The notes under the pieces: generated by a model
What the model saw: the letters and a program-made list of their open reading frames with translations, nothing else
Database searches by the model: none
What the model was told of the DNA's origin: nothing
NCBI GenBank assembly: GCA_964610885.1
Contig: CAZSWR010000059.1
Location: forward strand, 1-24,362
Direction: 5' to 3'
DNA: 24,362 nucleotides
DNA from: CAZSWR01 sp964610885
GTDB lineage: Bacteria > Bacteroidota > Ignavibacteria > Kapaibacteriales > UBA2268
Made by a program: the position numbers and the translations under genes
Part shown: positions 7,490 through 17,054 of the stretch, in pieces
How the letters are laid out: the number at the start of each line of letters is the position of its first letter
How positions within the stretch are numbered: the first letter of the stretch is position 1

Positions 7490-8173
7490 ATGAAACAAGA
7501 CAAAAACAATACAGACGCAAAGCAGAGAATTCTGGAAACCGCCGCAAGGCTCTTCGCCGAAAAGGGATACGGATCCGTCGGCGTTCGCGAGATTGCCTCG
7601 GAGGCCGAGGTCAATATTTCGATGATTTCCTACTACTTCAATGGGAAAATCGGTTTATTAAAATCCATTATTTCCGAACATTTCCAAGAGATTCAGAAGG
7701 TGCTCATTGAAAACATCGACGATTCGTTGGACCGCGACACCAAACTGCGCAACGTGGTCAAAGCAATGGTTGGGCTGATTCGCGAGCATCCGCACAGGAG
7801 CCGGATCGCGTTTATCGAGTTCCCGCTGGACGTCCCCGAATTATTGGAATACAAAAAAGAGCTGATGCGAGAGAACCGAAACTTCATAAAGCAAATCTTT
7901 CACGGGAAGAACCCCGATTGCCAGAAAGACGTTTTCGAGCATGCCAACACCATCGGGCCGGCATTTATTTCATTGGTGTATTCGCATTTCCTGACTCACA
8001 GGTACGAATGCGACGACGAAAGCCCAGTCTATGACGATGCGTATTTCGATAATTATTGCGATACCATATCGAACCTATTCCTCGGCGGCATCAAATCCGT
8101 CGTCGAAAAAATTATGACAAACAATGGCGGCAAATGCCTCGAATGCCATAAAAAAATGAACACAAACAATTAG
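7490..8173 (+). CDS. TetR/AcrR-family transcriptional repressor of the efflux operon
   Basis: A 227-residue regulator. The N-terminal DNA-binding domain (residues about 7-55) has the family hallmark: RILETAARLFAEKGY, VREIASEAEVNISMISYYF and GKIGLLKSII. The rest is the helical ligand-sensing and dimerisation domain, similar to the CecR/AcrR type. I prefer the ATG at 7490 because AAAGG precedes it closely; ATG 7472 is also possible. The C-terminal tail has an unusual CLECHKKM segment with two cysteines and a histidine that could bind metal or be redox active, which is inference. It is first in a tetR-tolC-adaptor-pump operon (25 bases to the next gene) and sits behind a dyad operator, so it probably represses itself and the pump until an inducer binds. 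Confidence 0.93.
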   Translation: MKQDKNNTDAKQRILETAARLFAEKGYGSVGVREIASEAEVNISMISYYFNGKIGLLKSIISEHFQEIQKVLIENIDDSLDRDTKLRNVVKAMVGLIREHPHRSRIAFIEFPLDVPELLEYKKELMRENRNFIKQIFHGKNPDCQKDVFEHANTIGPAFISLVYSHFLTHRYECDDESPVYDDAYFDNYCDTISNLFLGGIKSVVEKIMTNNGGKCLECHKKMNTNN

Positions 8174-8198
8174 TTAAATATAAACATTCGGAGACTCT

Positions 8199-9515
8199 AT
8201 GAAAGGCTCTCAAAAAATATTATTTTTCATATTAGCTGCGATCTCAGCGATACCGATTTTCGCTGCTGAACCGCAGGCGCTCTCGCTCGAGGATTGCCTT
8301 AGAATCGGCGAAGAAGCCAGCAAGCAGCTAAAAGTATCGCAAGCGAAAATCAGCTATGCCGACGCAAAGGTGAGCGAATCGGTTTCGTCGCAGTATCCTT
8401 CGCTCAAGCTGTCCGGTGGCTACACTCGGCTTAGCGAAGTCGATCCATTCAAGATGAATTTCATGGGGAAAGATATTACCATTTCGCCCTCGATTCTGAA
8501 CAACTATTCCGCCAAACTGACGCTTGCCCAGCCGATTTTCGCCGGCAACAGGCTCACCGGCATGGAGGAAATGAACCAGTATTCGCTCCAGGCCGCCGGC
8601 CAGGATTTGCTCACGGACAAACTCGACCTGCGATATAATATCAAAACCGCATATTGGTCGCTCTTCAAGGCTAAGAGAATGCTCGAAATCTTTGATGAAA
8701 ACATCAAACAGGTCAAAGCCCACCTCACCGACGTCGAAAACATGGAAAAGGCCGGAATGGCCCAAACCAACGACGTCATGAAAGTGCGCGTACAGCTGGC
8801 CAATCTCGAGTTCTCAAAGATCGAAACCGAGACTATGTACCGCATTGCGCAATCATCGCTCAACAACCTGCTGGGCCGCAACCTCGATCAGGAAATCCAA
8901 ATTAGCGACAAGCCCCAAGAGGCTCCTGACGCAAATATTTCTGTTGGCAATTATATTGAAACAGCAATTTCGGGACGTTCGGAACTGAAAGCAACCGAAT
9001 ACAGAATTAAATCGGGCGAGGCCGGACTTTCGATAGCAAAAGCGGCTTATTACCCTTCGGTGAATTTCGTTGCCAATTATACCTATGCAAATCCCAACCA
9101 GCGTATCAATCCGCCGGAAGAGAAGTTCAAAGGCACTTGGGATGTGGGCATCAACTTTAGCTTCGACCTTTGGAATTGGAACACAGCCGAGCACCAAACA
9201 GCCCAGGCAAAAGCGTCGCTGGACCAAGCCAATTGGCAATTCCGGGCAGCTCAAGACCTGATTTCGTTAGACGTTACGCAGAGCGCGCTCAACCGCTCGA
9301 AGTCGATCGAAAAGCTCAATGCAGCCAAAATCACCGTCGAGCAGGCAACCGAGAACCATCGTGTTACTCTGATGCGATTCAAAAATGGAGCGGCAATCAA
9401 CAGTGACCTTATTGACGCGGAGTTTTCTTTGCTGCAATCAAAAATTAACTATACTTCTGCTTTGGCCGATGTGCAAATCGCAACCGCCAAATTGGAACGT
9501 TCAATCGGCAAATAA
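8199..9515 (+). CDS. TolC-family outer membrane efflux channel
   Basis: A 438-residue protein with a Sec signal peptide (MKGSQKILFFILAAISAIPIFAA) followed by LSLEDCLRIGEEAS, the usual start of a mature TolC/OprM protein. Two repeated long helical hairpin modules are visible: the first in residues about 25-215, with AKISYADAKVSESVSSQYPSL and the trimer motif ANLEFSKIETE; the second in 235-438, with IKSGEAGLSIAKAAYYPSVNF and SALADVQIATAKLERSIGK. It forms the outer membrane exit duct of the tripartite pump encoded by this operon. The start is supported by GGAG shortly before the ATG. The next gene, the adaptor, follows after 26 bases. Confidence 0.93.
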   Translation: MKGSQKILFFILAAISAIPIFAAEPQALSLEDCLRIGEEASKQLKVSQAKISYADAKVSESVSSQYPSLKLSGGYTRLSEVDPFKMNFMGKDITISPSILNNYSAKLTLAQPIFAGNRLTGMEEMNQYSLQAAGQDLLTDKLDLRYNIKTAYWSLFKAKRMLEIFDENIKQVKAHLTDVENMEKAGMAQTNDVMKVRVQLANLEFSKIETETMYRIAQSSLNNLLGRNLDQEIQISDKPQEAPDANISVGNYIETAISGRSELKATEYRIKSGEAGLSIAKAAYYPSVNFVANYTYANPNQRINPPEEKFKGTWDVGINFSFDLWNWNTAEHQTAQAKASLDQANWQFRAAQDLISLDVTQSALNRSKSIEKLNAAKITVEQATENHRVTLMRFKNGAAINSDLIDAEFSLLQSKINYTSALADVQIATAKLERSIGK

Positions 9516-9541
9516 TTAAATAATAATATAAGGATAGTTTA

Positions 9542-10597
9542 ATGAAAAAGATAATTGTCTCACTGATTGTTTTGGGTGGTATTGTTGCAATAGCACTTAT
9601 CCTGATCGGAAACAAAAAAGCCGCCGAAGCAAAAATGCTAAAGACGGAAATTCTGACTGAGTTCCCCGTTACGGCAACGGCTGTCAGGACGCAAAACATG
9701 GACGACAACCTTTCGCTCGTCGGCACGCTCTACGGCAGCAAAGAACTTGCTTTGCTTTCGGAGACAGCCGGGCGCGTGGTGGAATTGCATATCGAAAACG
9801 GTTCGCGCATCGGCAAGGGCGCAGTAGTGCTCCGCGTGGACGACGAACTGAAACGCGCCGCAGTGATGAGCGCCGAGGCAAACTGGGAAAAATCCAAGAA
9901 AGACCTCGAACGCATGGAAATCCTCTACAAAGAGAAATCGGCCAACGAATCCCAACTCGACCAGGCTCGTTTCGCATTCAAAACTGCCGACGCCCAGCTG
10001 ATCACTGCCAAACGCCAATTGGCCGATACGAAGATCCATGCCCCAATCGGCGGCACGGTCAGCAACCGTTCGGTCGAAATCGGATCCTTGCTGGCAGTCA
10101 ACACTCCCATTTGCAACATCGTGGACGTATCGTCGCTGAAACTTAAAGTGAACGTGGCCGAAAAAGACATTTTCCGTTTGAAAAATGGCGACAAGATCAT
10201 GATTAAAAGCGACGTCTATCCCGAGGCTGAATACGTCGGGACGATCAAGAGCATTGCAGACAAAGGCGACGAAGCCCACACCTTCCCTGTGGAAATCGCC
10301 ATTCAGAACAATTCGAAGAATCCGCTCAAAGCCGGTATGTTTGCCAAAGCAGTCTTCGAGAGTATCAAGAAAGAAAACGTTCTCGTGATCCCGCGTGCGG
10401 CATTGGTCGGTTCGATGAAAGAACCTCAGGTTTACGTCGTTCAGAATGGCATTGCAGTTCTCCGCAACGTGGCAATCGCCACCGAAGCAGGAGACTTCCT
10501 CGAGCTGTACTCGGGGCTGAACCAAGGCGATATCGTCATCACAAACGGACAGATAAACCTGAAGGATTCGACCAAGGTTTCCGTAACAATGCAATAA
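9542..10597 (+). CDS. RND efflux periplasmic adaptor (membrane fusion protein)
   Basis: A 351-residue adaptor that bridges the inner membrane RND pump and the outer membrane channel. It has an N-terminal membrane anchor (residues 3-24, hydrophobic IIVSLIVLGGIVAIALILIG), a lipoyl-like half motif (GRVVELHIENGSRIGKGAVVLRVD), a helical hairpin at about residues 100-160 (AEANWEKSKKDLERMEILY onwards), the second lipoyl half (KIHAPIGGTVSNRSVEIGSL), a beta-barrel domain and a membrane-proximal domain (VLVIPRAALVGS). The order matches AcrA/MexA/HlyD-type MFPs. AAGGA lies before the ATG. It is 26 bases after tolC and 18 bases before the pump gene. Confidence 0.93.
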   Translation: MKKIIVSLIVLGGIVAIALILIGNKKAAEAKMLKTEILTEFPVTATAVRTQNMDDNLSLVGTLYGSKELALLSETAGRVVELHIENGSRIGKGAVVLRVDDELKRAAVMSAEANWEKSKKDLERMEILYKEKSANESQLDQARFAFKTADAQLITAKRQLADTKIHAPIGGTVSNRSVEIGSLLAVNTPICNIVDVSSLKLKVNVAEKDIFRLKNGDKIMIKSDVYPEAEYVGTIKSIADKGDEAHTFPVEIAIQNNSKNPLKAGMFAKAVFESIKKENVLVIPRAALVGSMKEPQVYVVQNGIAVLRNVAIATEAGDFLELYSGLNQGDIVITNGQINLKDSTKVSVTMQ

Positions 10598-10615
10598 TCA
10601 AAGAGGAAAAAATCA

Positions 10616-13600
10616 ATGACCATTACAGAATTATCAATTAAAAGGCCAACGCTGATTATCGTATTGTTCACATTCCTCGGCGTACTCGGCATCTACGGCT
10701 ACACTCAGCTCAATTACGACCTGATGCCGAAAATGTCGTTCCCGGTTGTGTTCATCTCGACGGTATATCCGGGCGCATCGCCCTACGAAGTGGAAACCAG
10801 CGTTACTAAAAAAATAGAGGATGCCGTCTCTGGTATCGACAAAATCAGCTCCGTAACGTCAAATTCATCCGAAGGTATTTCGTTCGTCGTCATCGAATTC
10901 GAGCAATCGGCAAATATCGATATCGCCGTCCAAGATGCCCAACGAAAGATTAATCAGGTTCGAATTAACCTGCCAGACGACGTTAAGGACCCAACTGTCA
11001 GCAAGATTTCGATGGACGAAATCCCAGTTCTGAAGATGTCCGTCCAATCTTCGATGGCCACTCGCGACTTCTATCAATTCGTGAAGGATCGCGTCCAGCC
11101 TCGGCTCGCCCAGATTGCCGGCGTCGGAAATATCGTCCTAATCGGCGGCGAAGAGCGCGAAATCCGCGTGAACGTGGACCCCGAGAAGATACGATCGCTC
11201 GGCATTTCGCTGAACCAAGTGGCCGCTGCAATCAAAATGGCCAACTTAGACTTCCCGACTGGCAAAGTGCAAGACCAGAAAGCCCAGTTCATCGTCCGTG
11301 TGGCCGGCAAATTCACCTCGGTCGATGAAATGCGAGACTTAGTGGTTTCGCGCTCCAAAGCCGGCGGCGACATTCTCCTTGGCGACATTGCCGAGGTGCA
11401 GGACGGCTCGAAAGAGATTGTCAACTTCAACCGTTTCAATGGCGTGAACTCCATCGGTATCACCGTCCAGAAGCAAAGCGATGCCAATACGGTCGAGGTC
11501 AGCGCCAAGACACGAAAAGAACTCGAAAAACTCGAGAAAGAATACGCAGACATAGGCCTGAAATTCAGCATCGCCAGCGATGGCTCCACGTTCATCATGG
11601 ACTCTGCCAACGCCGTCAAGGAGGACTTGCTCCTCGCAGTGCTGCTTGTTGCGTTTGTGATGCTTATTTTCTTGCATTCGATTCGTAACTCAGTTATCGT
11701 CATGGTTGCCATTCCGGCATCGCTAATCTCCACATTCTTTGCCATGTATTTGTTCGGTTTCACTCTGAATCTGATGACGCTGCTGGCAATGTCCCTTGTG
11801 ATTGGTATTCTCGTGGACGACTCGATTGTGGTTCTCGAGAATATATACCGGCACTTGGAAATGGGGGACAACCAAATGGACGCGGCAATCAAGGGCCGAA
11901 ACGAAATTGGATTTGCAGCCCTTTCGATCACGATGGTGGACGTTGTGGTGTTCATTCCTTTGGCGCTTATTTCCGGCGTTATCGGCGACTTCTTGCGCCA
12001 GTATTCGCTCGTGATCGTGTTTTCTACTTTGATGAGCCTTCTGGTTTCGTTCACGATCACTCCATTGCTCGCCTCCCGCTTCACCAAGTTGCAAGAACTG
12101 ACAGACAAGACAGTTATGGGACGCTTCGGCAAATGGTTCGAATCGTTTTTTGATAGAATCATTTATTACTACAAGAAAACAATGCATTGGTGCCTCGAGA
12201 AACCTTGGCACGCACTGACAGTACTATTTATTGCTTTTGTAATCTTTATTACTTCGTTTATGCTTCCCGCAAATGGCTTCATCGGAATGGAATTTATGCC
12301 AAGCGTGGACCGTGGCGAGCTGAATGTTACGCTTGAATTGGATCCTGGGACTTCGCTCCAGAACCTGAACTACGTAACTCAAGCTGCAGAAGCCAAACTC
12401 CGAGAAATTCCCGAAGTGGACAAGATTTTGGCTAACGTGGGCGCATCAACAGATGGCTTCACAGGCTCCACATCGAATAACAACTCGGAACTTACTGTGT
12501 CTTTGGTACCCAGATCGCAACGCACACTATCGACCGATGACCTTTCTATCAAAATGAAAGAAAAACTGATGTCTCTTCCAGGCATCAAGGTGCGCATCCA
12601 AGCGGTTGGACTTATGGGATCCTCCACACGTTCGCCTATTCAGATTGTCGTAACCGGTACCAGCTTCGACGACGTCAGCAAAGCAGCAAAGAAAGCCGAA
12701 GCCCTGATGAAAACCATCAAAGGCACATCAGACGTTCGCCTGTCTTCCGAGGACGGCAAACCCGAACTCAAAGTAATCGTTGACCGCAAGAAAATGGCTC
12801 AACTCGGGCTAAGCATCACAGACGTCGGCGGCACGATGAACACTGCCTTCACCGGAAACGACGACTCGAAGTTCCGCGAGGGCATCAACGAGTACGATAT
12901 TCGCGTCATGCTGGACAAATTCGACCGTACCGACGCGAAAACTGTGGAGGATATGCCGTTTGTCAATTCGAAAGGCCAGATCGTCGAGTTGAAGCAATTT
13001 GCTGAAATAGTTCAAAGTTCCGGCCCGACCAAACTCGAACGCCGCGACAGAATTAGTTCGATCACGCTCTATTCAAATGCTTTTGGCCGCACGAGTGGCG
13101 TTATAGCAAGCGAATTTATGGAAAAAGCCAAAACACTCGATATGCCGAAAGGCGTGGAAATGAACCTGATCGGCGAGCAAAAATACTTTGCCGAATCCAT
13201 GCTGAACATGGTTATTGCACTCTTCGCAGGCATCCTGTTCGTCTATATGATCATGGTAGCTCTTTACGACTCGTTTGTCTATCCTTTTGTGGTTTTATTC
13301 TCGATTCCTCTGGCCGTCATCGGTGCGTTCTATGGGTTGGCTTTGTCGGCCAAATCTATCAGCATCTACTCTATGCTTGGTATCATCATGCTGGTGGGCT
13401 TGGTGGCCAAGAATGCAATTCTGCTCGTGGACAGGGCGAACCAGATGAAGATAGAAAAAGGCCTTTCCACTGTGGAAGCACTCTTGGAGGCAGGCCAAAC
13501 GAGGCTTCGCCCGATCCTTATGACCACATTCGCAATGATTATGGGCATGATGCCGATTGCCCTGTCGAAGGCGGCCGGCGGCGAGGCCAAATCCGCTCTC

Positions 13601-13738
13601 GGCGTGGTTCTCATCGGCGGACTTGCAAGCTCGATGTTCCTTACTTTGCTTGTCGTGCCTGTCGTTTACAGAATCGTGGACTACTTGCGCTCCAAGTTCT
13701 GGCATGGCAAAAAAGAGGATACAGTGCCGACTCTATAG
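10616..13738 (+). CDS. RND-family efflux pump, AcrB/HAE1 type
   Basis: A 1040-residue inner membrane proton antiporter with the usual 12 membrane segments and two large periplasmic loops; its length matches AcrB/MexB. The N-terminus (MTITELSIKRPTLIIVLFTF) and the motif PGASPYEVETSVTKKIEDAV are characteristic of the family. The proton relay residues are present: D401-D402 in GILVDDSIVVLENI (TM4) and K932 in GLVAKNAILLVDRAN (TM10). Together with the TolC-like and adaptor proteins it forms a tripartite exporter, probably of hydrophobic drugs or other amphiphilic compounds; specificity cannot be read from sequence. It is the last gene of the operon and is followed by a strong terminator at 13783-13825. 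GAGG precedes the ATG. Confidence 0.95.
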   Translation: MTITELSIKRPTLIIVLFTFLGVLGIYGYTQLNYDLMPKMSFPVVFISTVYPGASPYEVETSVTKKIEDAVSGIDKISSVTSNSSEGISFVVIEFEQSANIDIAVQDAQRKINQVRINLPDDVKDPTVSKISMDEIPVLKMSVQSSMATRDFYQFVKDRVQPRLAQIAGVGNIVLIGGEEREIRVNVDPEKIRSLGISLNQVAAAIKMANLDFPTGKVQDQKAQFIVRVAGKFTSVDEMRDLVVSRSKAGGDILLGDIAEVQDGSKEIVNFNRFNGVNSIGITVQKQSDANTVEVSAKTRKELEKLEKEYADIGLKFSIASDGSTFIMDSANAVKEDLLLAVLLVAFVMLIFLHSIRNSVIVMVAIPASLISTFFAMYLFGFTLNLMTLLAMSLVIGILVDDSIVVLENIYRHLEMGDNQMDAAIKGRNEIGFAALSITMVDVVVFIPLALISGVIGDFLRQYSLVIVFSTLMSLLVSFTITPLLASRFTKLQELTDKTVMGRFGKWFESFFDRIIYYYKKTMHWCLEKPWHALTVLFIAFVIFITSFMLPANGFIGMEFMPSVDRGELNVTLELDPGTSLQNLNYVTQAAEAKLREIPEVDKILANVGASTDGFTGSTSNNNSELTVSLVPRSQRTLSTDDLSIKMKEKLMSLPGIKVRIQAVGLMGSSTRSPIQIVVTGTSFDDVSKAAKKAEALMKTIKGTSDVRLSSEDGKPELKVIVDRKKMAQLGLSITDVGGTMNTAFTGNDDSKFREGINEYDIRVMLDKFDRTDAKTVEDMPFVNSKGQIVELKQFAEIVQSSGPTKLERRDRISSITLYSNAFGRTSGVIASEFMEKAKTLDMPKGVEMNLIGEQKYFAESMLNMVIALFAGILFVYMIMVALYDSFVYPFVVLFSIPLAVIGAFYGLALSAKSISIYSMLGIIMLVGLVAKNAILLVDRANQMKIEKGLSTVEALLEAGQTRLRPILMTTFAMIMGMMPIALSKAAGGEAKSALGVVLIGGLASSMFLTLLVVPVVYRIVDYLRSKFWHGKKEDTVPTL

Positions 13739-13782
13739 TCTTTGCTCGCACTACATCCCTCCTTCAGTAGTGACAGCACCAA

Positions 13783-13825
13783 GAACCCTTCGCACCTAAC
13801 CCGTCGCGAAGGGTTCGATTTTTTT
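13783..13825 (+). terminator. Intrinsic terminator of the efflux operon
   Basis: A perfect 11-base stem, GAACCCTTCGC (13783-13793) against GCGAAGGGTTC (13806-13816), with a 12-base loop and a seven-T run at 13819-13825. It lies 45 bases after the pump stop codon. Confidence 0.92.
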
Positions 13826-13901
13826 GGCGCAATCGCCAATGGCCGAACTCTACGATTGCTGTCCCATAAAATATTCTGGCCGCTGCCACTCATAAATTCC
13901 T

Positions 13902-13917
13902 TATTTTTGTATGTTTG
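13902..13917 (+). promoter_or_regulatory. Candidate Bacteroidota-type -7 boxes upstream of the ABC-F gene
   Basis: Two back-to-back TAnnTTTG matches (TATTTTTG at 13902-13909 and TATGTTTG at 13910-13917) lie 22-37 bases before the ATG at 13939. No clear -33 TTG was found at ideal spacing, so this is only a candidate. Confidence 0.35.
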
Positions 13918-13938
13918 TGAACTGTGAATTTTATCATT

Positions 13939-15888
13939 ATGCTTAGTATTCAAAATTTATCAATACATTTTTCGGGCCGTTACCTTTTCGACGATGTTTC
14001 CGCTGCAATCGGCAAATCAGATAAAATTGGACTTATCGGCAGGAACGGCACAGGCAAGACCACACTTCTGAAAATCCTGGCCGGAATCGAATTCCAAGAG
14101 TCAGGCAACGTTTCGAAACCGAACGAATATTCGATCGGATACCTGCCCCAAGAGCTTTCCACCCAATCGACAAAAACAATCTTCGAGGAGGCCGAAGCCG
14201 CACTCGTCGTGATCCGCAGCATCGAAGCCAATATCGAGCACCTGCACCACGAAATCGAAAGCCGAACGGATTACACCTCGGACGCATACATGAAGCTGCT
14301 CGAGCGGCTCGCCGAGTCCAACGAACGCTTCAAAGTGGTCGGCGGGCATTCGTCCGAAGCTGAAATCGAAAAAGTGCTCACCGGACTGGGCTTCGAGCGG
14401 ACGGACTTCTCGCGCTCGGTCGCGGAGTTCAGCGGCGGCTGGCAGATGCGCCTCGAACTTGCGAAAATCCTCTTGGAGCGCCCCGACTGCATTTTGCTTG
14501 ATGAGCCTACGAACCATTTGGACATAGAATCAATTCAGTGGCTCGAGAACTTCCTCAAGTCGTATGAATCCTCCGTCGTAATTGTTTCCCACGATAAGAA
14601 CTTCCTGGACAACGTAACGAATCGGACTTTCGAGCTGTCCGGCGGGAAGATTTTCGATATGCCTCTCCCCTACTCGCGTTTCATCAATGCGCGCGAAGAG
14701 CAGCGCAAACAGCAAGCAAACGCATACAAGAATCAACAACGCGAAATTGCTCAAACCGAACGCTTCATCGAACGCTTCCGCTCGAAGGCCAACCTGGCCA
14801 CCCGCGTGCAGTCCCGCGTCAAACAGCTTAACCGTATCGAGCGCATCGAACTCGATGAGGAAGATTTTTCGTCGATCCGCTTCACGTTCCCCGAGGCGCC
14901 ACGCTCGGCAAGGGTAGTCGCCGAAGCCACGAACCTTACGAAAAAATACGACAATCTTTTAGTACTCGATAAAATTAACTTTGCAATCGAGAAGGGCGAA
15001 AAAGTTGCATTCGTCGGCAAAAATGGCGAAGGCAAATCCACTCTATCCCGCATCCTGGCTGGAATGGAAAGCTACGATGGCCAGCTGAAAATCGGCTCGA
15101 ACGTGTCCCTTGGGTATTTTGCCCAGCACCAAGACGTGATGCTGGACCCCGACGCCACTGTTTTCGACATCATCGACCGCGCCGCCACAGGCGACATGCG
15201 TACTCGCATCCGCAGCCTGCTCGGAGCCTTCCTTTTCAGCGGCGATGCTGTTTATAAAAAAGTAAAAGTCCTATCCGGCGGCGAGAAGTCCCGATTATCG
15301 ATCGCACGGCTGCTGCTGCAACCGATTAATTTCCTAATCCTGGACGAACCGACGAACCACCTGGACATGACCAGCAAGGAAGTATTGAAAAAGTCGCTGA
15401 TTGAATTCACCGGCGCGCTCATTGTGGTCTCGCACGATCGCGAATTCCTCCGCGGGCTGACGCAAAAAACGGTCCATTTCCGCAATAAATCCATCAAAGA
15501 GTACGCGGGCGATATCTACGAATTCCTCGAGAAGCAAAACTTGGAATCGCTCTCTTCGCTCGAATACTCCAACGCGCCCAGGCAATCGAGTGCCGGCCAG
15601 ACGCAATCGCCCAAGCAGTCCCAGCTTTCGCGTGAAGAGCAGAAAAACGCCCGCCGCGAGGAAAACCGAATCAAAAAGCTCATCACAGACGCCGAAAAGG
15701 AAATTGAAAAACTTGAAGCCCGAAAGACTGATTTGGACGCCAAGTTTGCCGATCCGGAATTCTACGCCGACGCAAACAACGCTCGCACGGCCCAGAATGA
15801 ATACAAGGAAATCAGCGACCGATTAGACGAATTGATGGAAATCTGGGAATCGAGGCAACTCGAACTCGAGGAATTTCGTGCCAATTAA
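13939..15888 (+). CDS. ABC-F family ATPase (ribosome-associated, Uup/YdiF-like)
   Basis: A 649-residue protein with two ATP-binding cassettes and no membrane segments, as in ABC-F proteins, which act in the ribosomal E site on stalled complexes or antibiotic-blocked ribosomes. Cassette 1: Walker A GRNGTGKT near residue 34, signature FSGGWQMRL near 165, Walker B LLDEPTNHLD near 187. A charged interdomain linker follows (about 235-325, with RFIERFRSKANLATRVQSR). Cassette 2: GKNGEGKS near 360, LSGGEKSRL near 447, LDEPTNHLD near 468. The C-terminal 80 residues form a Glu/Lys-rich coiled coil like the Uup C-terminal domain. I chose ATG 13939 over the upstream GTG 13924 because LSIQNLSIHF is the usual N-terminus. 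It heads an operon with pyrD (17-base gap) and pth. A housekeeping role is more likely than drug resistance, but this cannot be decided from sequence. Confidence 0.93.
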   Translation: MLSIQNLSIHFSGRYLFDDVSAAIGKSDKIGLIGRNGTGKTTLLKILAGIEFQESGNVSKPNEYSIGYLPQELSTQSTKTIFEEAEAALVVIRSIEANIEHLHHEIESRTDYTSDAYMKLLERLAESNERFKVVGGHSSEAEIEKVLTGLGFERTDFSRSVAEFSGGWQMRLELAKILLERPDCILLDEPTNHLDIESIQWLENFLKSYESSVVIVSHDKNFLDNVTNRTFELSGGKIFDMPLPYSRFINAREEQRKQQANAYKNQQREIAQTERFIERFRSKANLATRVQSRVKQLNRIERIELDEEDFSSIRFTFPEAPRSARVVAEATNLTKKYDNLLVLDKINFAIEKGEKVAFVGKNGEGKSTLSRILAGMESYDGQLKIGSNVSLGYFAQHQDVMLDPDATVFDIIDRAATGDMRTRIRSLLGAFLFSGDAVYKKVKVLSGGEKSRLSIARLLLQPINFLILDEPTNHLDMTSKEVLKKSLIEFTGALIVVSHDREFLRGLTQKTVHFRNKSIKEYAGDIYEFLEKQNLESLSSLEYSNAPRQSSAGQTQSPKQSQLSREEQKNARREENRIKKLITDAEKEIEKLEARKTDLDAKFADPEFYADANNARTAQNEYKEISDRLDELMEIWESRQLELEEFRAN

Positions 15889-15905
15889 TTGAAGGAATTG
15901 CAACA

Positions 15906-17054
15906 ATGCTAATCGAAACCATCGCCAAAACAGAAAAATACTTTCGCCGCGCAGTCGTGGCCACGCTGCCGCCTTGGTGCGCCGTCGCGTATTTCACTTT
16001 TGGCCGGAAAGTCTTCCTGAAGATGCTCTCCGAGTCTCGGCGTAGGGTTCGCGCATTGGTGCCGGAATCGCTTTCCGCCGAACTCTGGGGCCTGCAATTC
16101 CGTTCGCCGATTTTCAACGCGGCCGGCATGTTCAAGCACGGCGAGGGCTACGATTTGGTGGCTTCCGAAGGGGCCGGAGCCTACCTTTGCGGCACGACGA
16201 CGTCGATCGCGCGGCCAGGCAACACGAAACTGATGCTGACGCATCCCGTCGCAACATTCCCGCAAAGCGGCGCCTCGATCAATTGGATGGGATTGCCGAA
16301 CCCTTCGCACGCAATCGTTGCGCGGGCAATATCGATGATACACAAAGTGCGCGGCTGCCCTGTCGGCGCCAGCCTGGGCGCCACTCCCGAACACAGCGGA
16401 GACCTTGCAATTGGCGGTTTGATTAGCGGGATGGAAGATTACAACCTTGCAGGTGCAGATTTCTTGGAAATCAACGAGAGCTGCCCAAACGTGGCCCACG
16501 AGAAGGGCGAATGCACTCCCGAAGGCCTGGACGCCGCTCTGGCGCGCAGATTGGAAATGATTGCCGAGCGATTCCTGAGCAAAAGGCAGAGGTACCTGCC
16601 CGTTATCGTCAAGTTCTCCGTGGATACCGACCCCACCCTGGCCAAAGTGCTGACGTCCAAACTAATCGAGCTGGGCTACGACGGAGTCAACTTCGGCAAC
16701 ACTTCAACGGATTACGAAGGCGCCCACGGCTTCCTGAACAGGCCGGAAAACAAAGTACTCGACTATTTCACGAGCAATTTCGGAGGCGGGCTGAGCGGCG
16801 CACCGCTGCGCGAGAAATCGCTGAAGTTAGTGAAAGCATCCTCGGAAGCTTTGCAGAAGGCAAATGCCAAACAAGAGTTTCATATCGTACGAACAGGTGG
16901 CGTGGAAAGCGCTGCCGACATATCCTCGGCGATCGCTGCCGGAGCCTCGCTATGCCAATGGTTCGCGGGGTATTTTTCAAATTTCGCCGAACACGGCCAC
17001 GACGTTTACCAAGAAATCTACAAACACTACAATGAGTATATTCGGACTATTTAA
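15906..17054 (+). CDS. pyrD: Dihydroorotate dehydrogenase (class 2-like length, cysteine active site)
   Basis: A 382-residue flavoprotein that oxidises dihydroorotate to orotate in pyrimidine synthesis. Family motifs are clear: FNAAGMFKHGEGYD, SIARPGNTKLML, NESCPN, VNFGNTST and GGLSGAPLREKSLKLV, with FMN-binding GGVESAADISSAIAAGAS near the end. The N-terminal extension of about 70 residues and the SGxPL.xKS pattern resemble quinone-linked class 2 enzymes, but the active-site base in NxSCPN is Cys193, as in class 1, where class 2 normally has Ser. The extension has one moderately hydrophobic segment (VVATLPPWCAVAYFTFGRKV) that could contact the membrane. GAAGGA precedes the ATG. The gene overlaps pth by 23 bases, so they are co-translated. 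The family is firm; the class, and hence the electron acceptor, is uncertain. Confidence 0.88.
   Translation: MLIETIAKTEKYFRRAVVATLPPWCAVAYFTFGRKVFLKMLSESRRRVRALVPESLSAELWGLQFRSPIFNAAGMFKHGEGYDLVASEGAGAYLCGTTTSIARPGNTKLMLTHPVATFPQSGASINWMGLPNPSHAIVARAISMIHKVRGCPVGASLGATPEHSGDLAIGGLISGMEDYNLAGADFLEINESCPNVAHEKGECTPEGLDAALARRLEMIAERFLSKRQRYLPVIVKFSVDTDPTLAKVLTSKLIELGYDGVNFGNTSTDYEGAHGFLNRPENKVLDYFTSNFGGGLSGAPLREKSLKLVKASSEALQKANAKQEFHIVRTGGVESAADISSAIAAGASLCQWFAGYFSNFAEHGHDVYQEIYKHYNEYIRTI

Noticed and set aside
9638..10594. Minus-strand open frame of 318 codons opposite the periplasmic adaptor
   Set aside because: Covers the adaptor gene completely; His/Phe/Val-rich composition typical of antisense frames.
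11074..12162. Long minus-strand open frame of 362 codons inside the RND pump gene
   Set aside because: Low-complexity Ser/Thr/Ile composition and full overlap with conserved pump motifs show it is a shadow frame.
16864..17031. Upstream extension of Pth inside pyrD
   Set aside because: The extension is the pyrD sequence in another frame; ATG 17032 gives a sensible protein.
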